Shown here: in pieces, positions 22,246-31,721 of the stretch
How positions within the stretch are numbered: position 1 is the first letter of the stretch
Layout of the letters: every line of letters begins with the position of its first letter
Source of the DNA: Astrothelium macrocarpum
Lineage: Eukaryota > Ascomycota > Dothideomycetes > Trypetheliales > Trypetheliaceae
Assembly: GCA_021030915.1 (NCBI GenBank)
Contig: JAGEMR010000039.1
Coordinates: 124,001-188,000 of the forward strand
Length of the DNA: 64,000 bases
Direction: 5' to 3'
Made by a program: the position numbers and the translations under genes
The notes under the pieces: generated by a model
The model's input: the letters and a program-made list of their open reading frames with translations, nothing else
What the model was told of the DNA's origin: nothing
Databases searched by the model: none

Positions 22246-23457
22246 ATGCGAGTACTATCATTAATCACAACATCTTCCTTGATTGCAGCCGCAGTCGGTC
22301 AAGATGCTGGGTCTGGTCTCTTTCTTTTCCCATCCGGCCAACCAGGAAATGGTCAGCCTGGATTGTTGATGAATTTTAACGATGTGGTAATATCTTCATG
22401 GACATCTTCTCTACCAGGTCCGGTTGACCTGATACTGTATGGAACGGACAATACGGGAGTCGATTTCAGAGCTCGTGAGTTTGCGATGCCCACCGAAAAT
22501 CTGTCTATGCTTTTTGATCTGACATTTATTGGCAAAGTCATGAACACGAGCGTGCCAGCAACTGGCAACCACTCCATTTCATTTAGTTCACTTGAAAGCA
22601 TTGTTAGCAGTTGGCCTATTCATGCACACCTCAATCTTAATCCTAGAGTGGCAACTGGCGGCTTCAACAGCCATGGCTTCAATATAAGTTCGACGAACGC
22701 CCCACCAAAAACTTTGATGGCAGTGGCCGCCGGATCCTCTACAACTCCAGCCATTACTACAACTACAATAACATCTGTGAATTCGATGATGGTCAGCATG
22801 TCAACAGTGGCAACAAGTAGTGTTGGCGAAAATCCTGCAATGCATACAGGCCACCACTTCCACCATCACGACAATGGTGTGATTGGTGGAGATGGTGGAA
22901 ATGGCGGAGATGGCGGCAGTGGCGGAAACGGCGGCGGAGGACTGAGCAAAGGTGCAATTGTCGGAATTGTTGTTGCTATCGTTGTTGGAAGTGTCGCCTT
23001 GTTCGGGCCAGCAATCTGTCTGTACCTACGAAGGCGGAGATCAAGGCGTGAACTTGCCAACAGGTCAAGCCGTGAATTTGAAACCAGTCCAAGTGAACCG
23101 CCGCCAACTGTACCGCCGAAGGATTCACGAAATTCAAGTTTCGATTATCAGTCCTCCAATCCATTCGGCAAACGTTACTATAGGAAGGCATCGAATGCAT
23201 CTACCACGATTGTTGTGGGTATGGCGCCGTCACGGAGACCGACAAACGCTTCCATCCCACCAGCGACGCCGACTCGTCCAACCATACACGAGCTACATGC
23301 ATCAGGCCAGATGATTTGCGAGATGCCAGCAACGCCACTTCGGAAGTCATTGGAAAAAGCAAGCAGAGAACTGAGCATGGTGGAATCGATGCAGGTGTAC
23401 GAGATGGATGCAGAAAACGCCAGATTGGAAAAAAAATTGTTCTTTGGAGTTGGTTAG
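22246..23457 (+). CDS. single-pass cell-surface glycoprotein with cytoplasmic tail
   Basis: 403 aa in one exon from the ATG at 22246; the frame extends five codons upstream only through a GTG. Layout: signal peptide (~1-19), a ~120-residue extracellular domain containing GLFLFPSG and VISSWTS, a Thr/Ser-rich stretch, a His cluster, a Gly/Asp/Asn-rich linker (~210-235), a transmembrane helix (AIVGIVVAIVVGSVALFG, ~240-258), a basic stop-transfer RRRRSRRE and a ~140-residue tail with Pro-rich PPPTVPPK. This is the organisation of Mid2/WSC-like cell-wall sensors, but the ectodomain is not WSC. A role in wall sensing or adhesion is inferred only from architecture. Confidence 0.8.
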   Translation: MRVLSLITTSSLIAAAVGQDAGSGLFLFPSGQPGNGQPGLLMNFNDVVISSWTSSLPGPVDLILYGTDNTGVDFRAREFAMPTENLSMLFDLTFIGKVMNTSVPATGNHSISFSSLESIVSSWPIHAHLNLNPRVATGGFNSHGFNISSTNAPPKTLMAVAAGSSTTPAITTTTITSVNSMMVSMSTVATSSVGENPAMHTGHHFHHHDNGVIGGDGGNGGDGGSGGNGGGGLSKGAIVGIVVAIVVGSVALFGPAICLYLRRRRSRRELANRSSREFETSPSEPPPTVPPKDSRNSSFDYQSSNPFGKRYYRKASNASTTIVVGMAPSRRPTNASIPPATPTRPTIHELHASGQMICEMPATPLRKSLEKASRELSMVESMQVYEMDAENARLEKKLFFGVG

Positions 23458-24292
23458 TTCATATAGATACCAGGGGATGTTGAGGTTTGGTGAAGTTATG
23501 ATTAATGTACAAATATTTTAGACATGACATGGTATGAGTGAAACTTCCCCCATGTTCATTTTACCATAGACAGGTACTTGGTTACAGTGGGGACTTTGCG
23601 AAACGCAACGAGGTGCCAGAGGGCAAGGTTGGCGGCAATACCAGGTAGGTGGTAATTGAGTGGTTGGTGATCTCGAACCCGAAGATATGTCGTGATAGCA
23701 ACGCTCGTTTGCGTCGGTTATAGTTCCGTTGTTGGACAGAGATGCGTACTTTAGTATCAGGTACCATGCAGAGGAATGGGCGGTAGGCCGGAGCAAAGGA
23801 CAGCAGAGAGGAGCGGAGGTGATTTAAGGACGAGGCGGCGACGTTTGGCCAGAAGGACATCTGTTCCATCTAGTCTCGTTCCCCGAAGCAGACGACCAGA
23901 AATTTTAAGCTCGAGATACTTCGGAGATGACGATTCAATCGCTCGTATTGTCAAGGTTTGGGCAATCAGCTCACCCCACATTCTGACCCTTCCCCACCCC
24001 AGGACGACCAGCTCAACCAGGTATACAGCTAGCCTGCTGTGACCCAGCCCCAGCATCCAGCTCCCACCACCCAAGAACCCTCGAATGCTGCTCCTCCAGC
24101 ATCCTGGACCCCCTTCGCCAGGATTTAAAAGCCAGACTGTTCGCTCTTTCCCCCAGCTAACGAACCCCCTCCGAAGTTTTAGCTTCCCCCCCAGTCCCTT
24201 TTAGTCCTTTCGACCGCCTACCGGACTAATTGATCCCATACAAACCACACCTCCCATCCGAGCCCGCTAGTTACACAACGACTCGGCCCATC
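23458..24292. promoter_or_regulatory. intergenic and C-rich upstream region of DUF1774 gene
   Basis: No gene was recognised. The last 250 bp before the next start are C/T-rich, as in many fungal core promoters and 5' leaders. Frames on both strands at 23518-24074 are mutual shadows. Confidence 0.45.
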
Positions 24293-25428
24293 ATGCCGAA
24301 CGCAAACGAGATAATGGAACATGTTCAACACCACGTTCACGCTGGTACGCACATTCACGTGCTTCGACACGCACAATTTCAACTCCTGCGCAACCTCTCA
24401 ACCCATCCTAACCACCCACAATCGCATCCTCTCCTCACCACACCGCACCCCACCCTCTCTTCATGAAAAGCCATACTCACCCATCTTCTCTCCCAGTCAA
24501 CCCCTTCCAAACCCGACCCTCGCACTCCCACCGCCTCCTCCTCACCTACCGCATCATCACGCCGCTCTCGCTCCTCATCGCCATCGTGCCCACGACCTAC
24601 TACACCTTCGCGCGGCCCAAGATCGGCGCATACACGCGGCGCTCGCTGTGGGGCCAGAACAGCGCGCACCCGTCGCCCTTCGCGCTGCACCCCATCACGA
24701 CGTGCATCTACTGGCTCGCGTCGTTCGCGCTGCAGCTGCTGTACCTGGCGACGTTTTACTCACCGCACGCGGCCGTGCGCTCGCAGGCCGCCAACCGCGC
24801 CGCCCACTTCGCCCTGCACAACGTGCTCGTCATGGCCTTCGTGCACCTGTACATCCGCGGCCTCTTCTTCCTCGCCGAGCCCGTGCTCGTGCTCGACTTC
24901 CTCAACCTCGTCGTCGCCGCCCGCCGCTTCCCCTTCCGCCGCACCACCGTCGCCGCGCACAGCAATGGCAACCGTGGAGGAGGAGGCGCCGCTGACTCCG
25001 CTCGCGCCGCCGCGGGCCTCCTCATCCATACCGCGGCGCTGGCGGCGCCGTATGCGTGGAGCTTCGTCGCGCTGTTCTGGTGCGGCGGCGCGATGCTGCA
25101 TGCCTCGGAGCGTGGCGCCGCGCCGTTCGCGAATGTCGCCGTGTGGGGGTGGCTGGTGTTTGGCGCGGTGCATGTGCTGGGCCAGCGGGACTGGGTGTTG
25201 GGCGTGTGCATGAGTGTTTTGTGTGCTGCGCTCGGCGTGCAGCAGCTGGCGATCCGCGTGCTGGCGCTGCAGTGGGGGTTTGCGTTTGGCATCATGGGCC
25301 TGCTGTTTGTGGGGTCCTTGGTCGTCGCCGGGTACGATATCGCGGCCGAGGCGAAGAAGCTGGCAAATGGGCATCTGACGACGAATGGGGCTGGTGAGAC
25401 GGCACCGTTGTTGAGGGGGGAGGCGTGA
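24293..25428 (+). CDS. DUF1774 family multi-pass membrane protein, two exons
   Basis: Exons 24293-24344 and 24497-25428 around a 152 nt intron (GTACGC..CTCCCAG) give 327 aa. The join yields AVNPFQTRPSHSHRLLLTYR, the usual beginning of this fungal-specific family, and supports the upstream ATG over the in-frame ATG at 24463. About eight hydrophobic helices follow, with the TTYYTF, TCIYWLASF and LNLVVAARRFPFRR segments. Function unknown. The gene is strikingly GC-rich with strong G/C third positions, unlike the genes at 1-20 kb. It probably sits in an internal membrane. Confidence 0.8.
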
Positions 25429-25936
25429 CAATGAGGAAGAGAAGGGGTGGGGAGGGGCGTGGGAGAGAAGAGGCGGGGTGTCGAATCGAAGGTGTTCCAT
25501 CTGATTGCATTCTTTGAGCGTCGCGCTGTACGATACCCAATCTGTTGACATATTTGGATTTTTCCGAAATTGGATTCGGGAGATGAATTGGGTAACTGGA
25601 CCTCTGGCGTTTTTGGGCACACGGAAATCACAAGAGAGGCATTGCTAATGTCTATATTGATACTTGGCGATTACATAAAAGTGCATCTTGTAGCTGTTTT
25701 CTAGCCTTCAATTACGCCGAAACCTCAGGCCATGATGACAAAGAAAGGGGTATCTCTTAGTAAGACTTCCATCCGGCGGTATACAGTAGAACGTGAAAGA
25801 TTTAGATCTGGCGGTGTGCTAGCCACGAGCCATTGCAAACAGATTATGAGAAAGAAAGAGAGAGAGAGGCTATCAAGTTGAGACAGTAAGCACGGGACGA
25901 AGAGCGCGTGCATCCAGGGGCAGTTCGCTCCTTCCC
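25429..25936. other. convergent 3' flanks with (GA)n tract
   Basis: Lies between two convergent genes. A short AAAGAGAGAGAGAG tract is at about 25851-25868; nothing else was recognised. Confidence 0.5.
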
Positions 25937-28900
25937 TCAAGGCGTGTCCGGGACATCCCAGACATCTGGCACAGGTGGAAGATCCGTAAATGGTTGACTG
26001 CTGCTGGTAACTTGCGGTGGCTGCACCATGGACGGGGGATGAGCTGCAGAACCGTTCGCGGTGGCAGGGTCTTCCTGGATCTTAGGGGTCTCCGGATATT
26101 CGACCGCAAATCCCGTGGCTGCAGATGGCGCTTCACGTTTGTGGGGGTTCCCGACAGGATCCGGCCCGGCTAGGGTTTGATCCTGACCGACGGAAACTTG
26201 GACCGGTAATCGCTGACTGGAAGGGGTGGTAGTTGGTTGATTGGTCTGCTGCGTTCCAAATGGAATATGCCCTTGAGAAGTGAAGAGCGGTAATTTTTGC
26301 CCATTTGGTTCATTATTTATAGTCTTGGCGAAGCCTAAGGACCCATATGGCATTGTGGCTTGAGTGAAATGTTGCGGCCATTTGTGCTGTGCTGCATCTA
26401 TCTCGGTTTGTGAGTTTGTGAGGAGACTTGGTTCGCTGTGATTGGGAATCGAATACTCGTACGCGCGTTCATTGTCGATAAAATCTGGTTTGTGGCCACA
26501 ATGTTGTAGTTCCTGGACTTGATGGGCAGGAAAGCGAGAATTTTGTTGTAACGTTTTATTGGAAGCGCTAGCCGAATCGATCGGTTCAGGGATGGGGCCA
26601 GTAGCTGATGCGACAGCTGGGTTTCCTGCCACCGAATTATACGTACCTTGGATTAGCTGATCGTGCTCAACGATCGAAGGCTCTGATCCAGGATATGGAG
26701 GCTGACTGGGAAGAGGACTACTTTGCTGTATTCCAGACGATGCCAAGACTTGGTCCTCGACAAGCGGTGTAACTTGATCCATCCCGTGGAATTTGGCTGT
26801 CTCATCCATATAATTCGTTGGCTGCGAGCCACCGATATTGAGTTTACTCTTCATACCATGGGTGATTTGATCAATATCTACATCTAGAGATTTGGTAGGT
26901 GGAGATGATCGAGGTGCCCCATTCACTCCGGTACCAAGAGATGTCGAGGGAACGACGACCTTTGGAGCGGATGCCGTTGATGCTGAAGAAATTTGGACTT
27001 TGCCTGTTTTGGATTTTGCCCTACTGGGAGCCGAGGGTTTGTCAGAAGCTTTCTTTCTCCCAGTGACGCCACTGATAGCGGCGTTTGTGGGCTTCTGTTG
27101 CGTTCGGATCGTGATTTTCGTGGGTTTGGGTGCAGATGCGCCGGTGACGCCAGCATCCTGTTTTGCATTGGTCGTCGTCTCGGGCTTTGGCTTTCCACTT
27201 GCTTGGGAGGGCGGAAGTTGAGTAGATGGAGGTGGTATCGGGTCCTCTGATAAAGAGGATACATCAGCAATCGTTCTGCGCCTGTTCGTTTTTGATGGCG
27301 CCTTTCCAGGTCTACTCTCGTCGTCTGATTTTGGGTCTGCATAGTTCGGAACCTTTGCTTTTCTTTCGCGCAGTTGCATACGACCTGCAGATGGTATCGG
27401 CTCCGCGCTTGGTAAAGTATTGATCGATTGCCGTTCCTTTTTGACTCGAGGTTCAGAGAGTTCCTCCGCACGATAACTCTTTGTTTGGCGATTTTGTGGG
27501 ACTAGTAATTTGCTCAATTCTCCAACTGCCGTCAGCCAATCCACTTCAGGGATCGGTATCGCTTCAGGCTCTATCGGTGTTGGTGGATGTGTCGAGTATC
27601 CGGATGCAGTCCTGTATATCTTGGTAGGATCTACCACTTTGGCAGTAAATGATTGTGTTGGTGAAGTGTAGTGTGATGTATTGTTTGACGTTATGCGTTT
27701 CTTTGGCACGGCTGTTGGTACAGGAGGCGCAACGAGACCTTCCAGTGCAGTAAGATTTTCGAAATTCCACCACGAGGACGTGTAAATAGGCTTCTCAAAC
27801 ATTTCAGCGGCTGATTCCTGATCATTTAAGCTTAAAGCTCCCATCCTTCGGTGCATTTCAATACCGAGGACATCTCCGGTACCTGCAGGGGCTGTCTGAG
27901 TTTGCTTGTTCACACTAGTGAGTCCACTCAGATGGCTCATGACACCACTAATTAACGCCTTGTCGCTGTAGCCTCCTTCGAGCACGCTAATCGTTCTTCC
28001 ATCTACACCAAGACCAGATTCATGGGCCAGTCTAACTGCATCTTCGGTAAAGCGTGCAAAAAAATCGGTTGGCACATTGACTTTGTGTCTTTGCATGCCT
28101 TGCCCTTCCCATTGACTCGCATCAAAGCCAGCAGAAAGGAAGATGGCCGCTCTGGGTGCCACGTTGCCTGGAGCATTGCGTAATCGATCAGCATGGAATT
28201 GCAAGAAATTGCGAGCTTTGTCCAAAAGAACTGAATATTTTTTGTCGTATAGTTTCCAAAAATCGGCCTCGGTTTTCCATGGTTCAAGGTGAACGTTCCA
28301 AACAGATTGGTTGTGAGCATTTTCAATGCAAAGACTTGCATTTTGGACCTTCTCGTCCTCGCCCCACTCACATGGAAATGAATTGATGTCGTGCAAGCTA
28401 TAATATCCAATAGCTAATCGTTTTGCCGCGTTGGTGTTTTTGGGCAATTTCGCGATTCGGGAATTTCTGGCCCAAGTGATGGATTGAGAACCATCGCCGT
28501 GGTGAAGATCAAAATCAAGGATCACGGCATGGGTGAGGCCATAAGTCTGGGCAGCGTATTCGATCCCCACGTGAACATTGTTGAGCCAACAGAAACCAGA
28601 AGGAAGGTCTGACGAGCAATGATGACCAGGTGGACGGATACATACAAAAGCTTTCGAGGGTCCTTGACCGTGCATTGTGCCCTGAAAGATTGCATCAATC
28701 CCTTCACATACGCCACCCAATGCTCCTTGAAATGCATTAAGCGACTCAGGACTAAGATACAAGTCACCTTCGTGAAGAGCGTGCTTGGGTAGTGAATCCC
28801 CATTTGAAGCTCCATTAGGAGTTCTTTTCAACTCCTTTCCGGTTGAAGCCAAATTTGTGCTTGCTGAATTGCACATTGTCTTGAGCTCTTCCATCCATGC

Positions 28901-29734
28901 TTTGCCATGAACATTCGTGACGTAGCTTGATGAAAGTTCAATTTCTCGTGCCGTCTTGCGAATCAGGAAGGGAAGTTGTCGATCGACTTCACGTTCCGGA
29001 TGTGGTGGTTGTTTTCCTTCTGAATGTCTCCCGCCAAGACGGATATAAGCTGCGGAAAGTCCAATGACGCTTGCTTGGAGACGTTCCGGTCTTTCAACTA
29101 TCATGCTTAGTGTGCCTTTTGATGTTTTTGGTCTTGCAAATCGATGCCCATAGCACTCGTCGTGTAGAATAACGACAGTGTCGCCGTTCGCATTTGCTTC
29201 TTTATGGACCGATAATTCCTTTTCCAGGTACGCGCTAGCCACTGATGCGGCTGTAATAGGTCGAGCCTCGGCGATGGAAGCAGTCATAGATGGGCGTCGT
29301 GAAGGCGCTCTGGCAGGCGAAGAATGTGGTAGACCAGAAGATGACCGCCGCACTGGATGCCTGACCGTTGTCGCAGCATCGCTACTCTGGAGCGACGACG
29401 TAGATATTTGTCTTGATAGTCTAGGCGAAGATACTGAGTGATTGCTCATTGAACTTGAACTCCGTTGTAAACCTTTCTGGACGGTGACCCCTACGCTGGG
29501 AGAGCGCGTAACCTTGGGAGAACGTGAAGATGGCGTACGCGCCTTGGGGCTAATAGGTGTGGCGACACTGGTGTCTTTGTGGACTTTGGTATCCTCGTGT
29601 GTATGCGCAATGCCATCTCCATCGTGTGTCGCAACTGAGTGATTAAGGCTGTCTTGCTTGATATGAGAATACTCTGGAATATTGGGTGCTGATTGGTGGT
29701 CCACGTCTTCGGCTTTTATCGGCTGCACATCCAT
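25937..29734 (-). CDS. Hos3-like histone deacetylase
   Basis: 1265 aa in one exon, starting at the ATG at 29734; the frame stays open 48 codons further but with basic, non-conserved sequence. N-terminus: Ser/Thr/Pro-rich, disordered, with many SP sites. Residues ~185-600 are the zinc-dependent deacetylase domain: HDECYGHRFARPKTSKG, IRPPGHH near 368, DFDLHHGDGSQ near 408 (zinc ligands Asp and His), SAGFDAS and the closing LEGGYS near 586. The unusual spacing and the long tail of ~650 low-complexity residues (Lys/Ser/Pro-rich, then Gln/Pro-rich) match the fungal Hos3/HosB group, not Rpd3 or Hda1. It would remove acetyl groups from histone lysines in the nucleus. Followed upstream by the queuine transferase gene on the same strand. 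Confidence 0.92.
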   Translation of the reverse strand: MDVQPIKAEDVDHQSAPNIPEYSHIKQDSLNHSVATHDGDGIAHTHEDTKVHKDTSVATPISPKARTPSSRSPKVTRSPSVGVTVQKGLQRSSSSMSNHSVSSPRLSRQISTSSLQSSDAATTVRHPVRRSSSGLPHSSPARAPSRRPSMTASIAEARPITAASVASAYLEKELSVHKEANANGDTVVILHDECYGHRFARPKTSKGTLSMIVERPERLQASVIGLSAAYIRLGGRHSEGKQPPHPEREVDRQLPFLIRKTAREIELSSSYVTNVHGKAWMEELKTMCNSASTNLASTGKELKRTPNGASNGDSLPKHALHEGDLYLSPESLNAFQGALGGVCEGIDAIFQGTMHGQGPSKAFVCIRPPGHHCSSDLPSGFCWLNNVHVGIEYAAQTYGLTHAVILDFDLHHGDGSQSITWARNSRIAKLPKNTNAAKRLAIGYYSLHDINSFPCEWGEDEKVQNASLCIENAHNQSVWNVHLEPWKTEADFWKLYDKKYSVLLDKARNFLQFHADRLRNAPGNVAPRAAIFLSAGFDASQWEGQGMQRHKVNVPTDFFARFTEDAVRLAHESGLGVDGRTISVLEGGYSDKALISGVMSHLSGLTSVNKQTQTAPAGTGDVLGIEMHRRMGALSLNDQESAAEMFEKPIYTSSWWNFENLTALEGLVAPPVPTAVPKKRITSNNTSHYTSPTQSFTAKVVDPTKIYRTASGYSTHPPTPIEPEAIPIPEVDWLTAVGELSKLLVPQNRQTKSYRAEELSEPRVKKERQSINTLPSAEPIPSAGRMQLRERKAKVPNYADPKSDDESRPGKAPSKTNRRRTIADVSSLSEDPIPPPSTQLPPSQASGKPKPETTTNAKQDAGVTGASAPKPTKITIRTQQKPTNAAISGVTGRKKASDKPSAPSRAKSKTGKVQISSASTASAPKVVVPSTSLGTGVNGAPRSSPPTKSLDVDIDQITHGMKSKLNIGGSQPTNYMDETAKFHGMDQVTPLVEDQVLASSGIQQSSPLPSQPPYPGSEPSIVEHDQLIQGTYNSVAGNPAVASATGPIPEPIDSASASNKTLQQNSRFPAHQVQELQHCGHKPDFIDNERAYEYSIPNHSEPSLLTNSQTEIDAAQHKWPQHFTQATMPYGSLGFAKTINNEPNGQKLPLFTSQGHIPFGTQQTNQPTTTPSSQRLPVQVSVGQDQTLAGPDPVGNPHKREAPSAATGFAVEYPETPKIQEDPATANGSAAHPPSMVQPPQVTSSSQPFTDLPPVPDVWDVPDTP

Positions 29735-29954
29735 TGCGCATGATCTAGGAGATTTTTTGGGTTCGCTGTATGGGTTGTTGAGTTTTACCTTGGTTCGAGG
29801 TGGACAAAACACTGATGTCACCCGATCACAGGGGCGCGCAGGGCGCGTCAAGCTTCGCGTCTGCCGCAGTCCCTGCATGTCTATCGATGCTTTGCTTACG
29901 CAGAACTTTGTTATTATGATTCACTCGTAGAAAAGCGCCTAAAAACCTTTTCTA

Positions 29955-31238
29955 TCAAACTTCCATCAAATCAACGCCGACTTCCTTTAGTGCATCGACA
30001 GCCCAGCTTGGGTATTTTTCCCGATCGCCCTTATACAAGCCTCGAAAGTAGTCCTTTAGGAACTGAGGATATCGATCCTCAATAATAGCCTCCCGTACCT
30101 GCCTCAATAGACTCAAGAGAAAGTGTACATTGTGCATGGAAAGTAGATGAGCCCCAGCTGTCTCTTTGGCTGCAACGTGATAAATGTATGCCCGTGTAAT
30201 TCCAAGCCCACCCTCGTCTTCTGGCCTACAGCACACACACTTGCAGCTCGCGTCAACGAGCCCAAAATCATTCGCATATGAGTTATGGCGTAAATTCAGA
30301 GTACCTGATGATGTTATGGCATTTCCAAATCGTGCCGTTCGCGTTGGCCAAACGCAATCAAACATGTCAGCTCCAAGAGCAACGGATACAACTATGTCTT
30401 CGGGATACCCAACGCCCATGACATATCGCGGCTTCTTTTCTGGTAGTAATCCAGTGCAAGTGTCAACGACTTTGCAGTACGCATCTTTGGCCTCTCCTCC
30501 AGAGAGACCACCGATAGCAATCCCGGGCGTGTCACGTTCAACCATTGCTTTACAGCACTGTTTGCGTAACTCCAAGTCTAAACCACCTTGAATTATGCAG
30601 AACAAGTTCTGCGTCTCGGGCTTTTTATGAGCAGCGATACATCGATCGAGCCAGCGTACTGATCGGTGCATAGCTTCTTCGATGCGAGCAAAATCTGGCG
30701 ATGTAGTTGCAATCACATCGTCAAGCTGCATAATGATATCCGAACCGATCGAGTTTTGTAGACTGATGGAATGTTCTGGAGTAAGGAGCATCGGTGTTCC
30801 ATCATGAGGACTAAGGAAACGTACTCCCTCTTCCGTGACTTTGGCCAACTTGAGTAATGACACCATCTGAAAGCCACCACTATCTGTTAAAATATTGTGA
30901 GTCCATGACTGGAACTTGTGCGCTCCACCGATTGTATCGAGGATATCTTGGCCTGGTTTTAGACCGAGGTGATACGTATTGTTGAGACATAGTCTACAAT
31001 TGGTTTGCTCCAGCTGCTCTGGCGTCAACCCTTTTAAAGAAGCTTGAGTGGCCACAGGCATCCAAACTGGTAGTTGGACCGGACCATGTGGTAGATGCAA
31101 AATTGATGCACGCGCTTTAGTGACCTGATTTCTTGATTAGACGGAACACATCTTGAGATCTGATATGTCAAGGAAACTTACGGAACACCGTGCCAATAGA
31201 TCGAACTTGAGTGCAGGAGAGCTAGTTTTGGATACCAT
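29955..31238 (-). CDS. QTRT1: queuine tRNA-ribosyltransferase catalytic subunit, two exons
   Basis: Exons 31238-31182 and 31124-29955 (57 nt intron GTAAGT..ATCAG) give 408 aa. The enzyme swaps guanine-34 for queuine in GUN-anticodon tRNAs, working with a QTRT2 partner not found here. Seen: VWMPVATQAS, the ILTDSGGFQM loop (Asp for catalysis), the CIIQGGLD region, the IGGLSGGE loop, the MFDCVWPTRTARFGNA segment with the nucleophile Asp, and the zinc site CKCVCC followed by a His in the YIYHVAA or SMHNVHF region. Length equals the eukaryotic catalytic subunit. Only 220 bp separate it from the HDAC start. Many yeasts have lost this enzyme, so its presence means the fungus can salvage queuine. Confidence 0.95.
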
Positions 31239-31721
31239 GGGAACTTGGGACAGGGGTAACGAAGAACTTTGTGCAGGGAGGACTCGTTCCTCAAATGGAT
31301 ACGAAATACTGCCTGGTAACTTTGTCTTTGAAAGTCACGGTTTGAAAATTCCGGTAAGCACCATATCACACAAAACTGATCCAAACGCGTGATTGAAGAA
31401 AGAGTTGGACGAGTGGTGGTGACGCCAAAAATTCCAGAAACGAAATAGAGTATAACAACATGGAGAAGAGTGAGACGGATTACTTATGATCTACTCTGCT
31501 AGTACGAAATTTTTTTGGTCCAATAGGTAATTGTGTTGCACGTAAGCGGAGCTGAGTAAGCTGCACGGTTTTTGAAATTATTGAGTTATATAAACATGCA
31601 AAATTCGACCATGTAGTAGCTAAGTAGCAAGTCTATATCAGCAACCTGGCGAACAAATTCTGACCATGTTAGTCTGAACTTCCGAAAATCCCCTCGCTCT
31701 CAGTTCCTCGCTCTCAGCACT
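31239..31721. other. intergenic
   Basis: Promoter of the queuine transferase gene and 3' flank of the Rad4 gene; AT-rich, no gene. Confidence 0.5.

Noticed and set aside
24321..25631. Several long frames on both strands over the DUF1774 gene
   Set aside because: Shadows created by very high GC content of the real coding strand.
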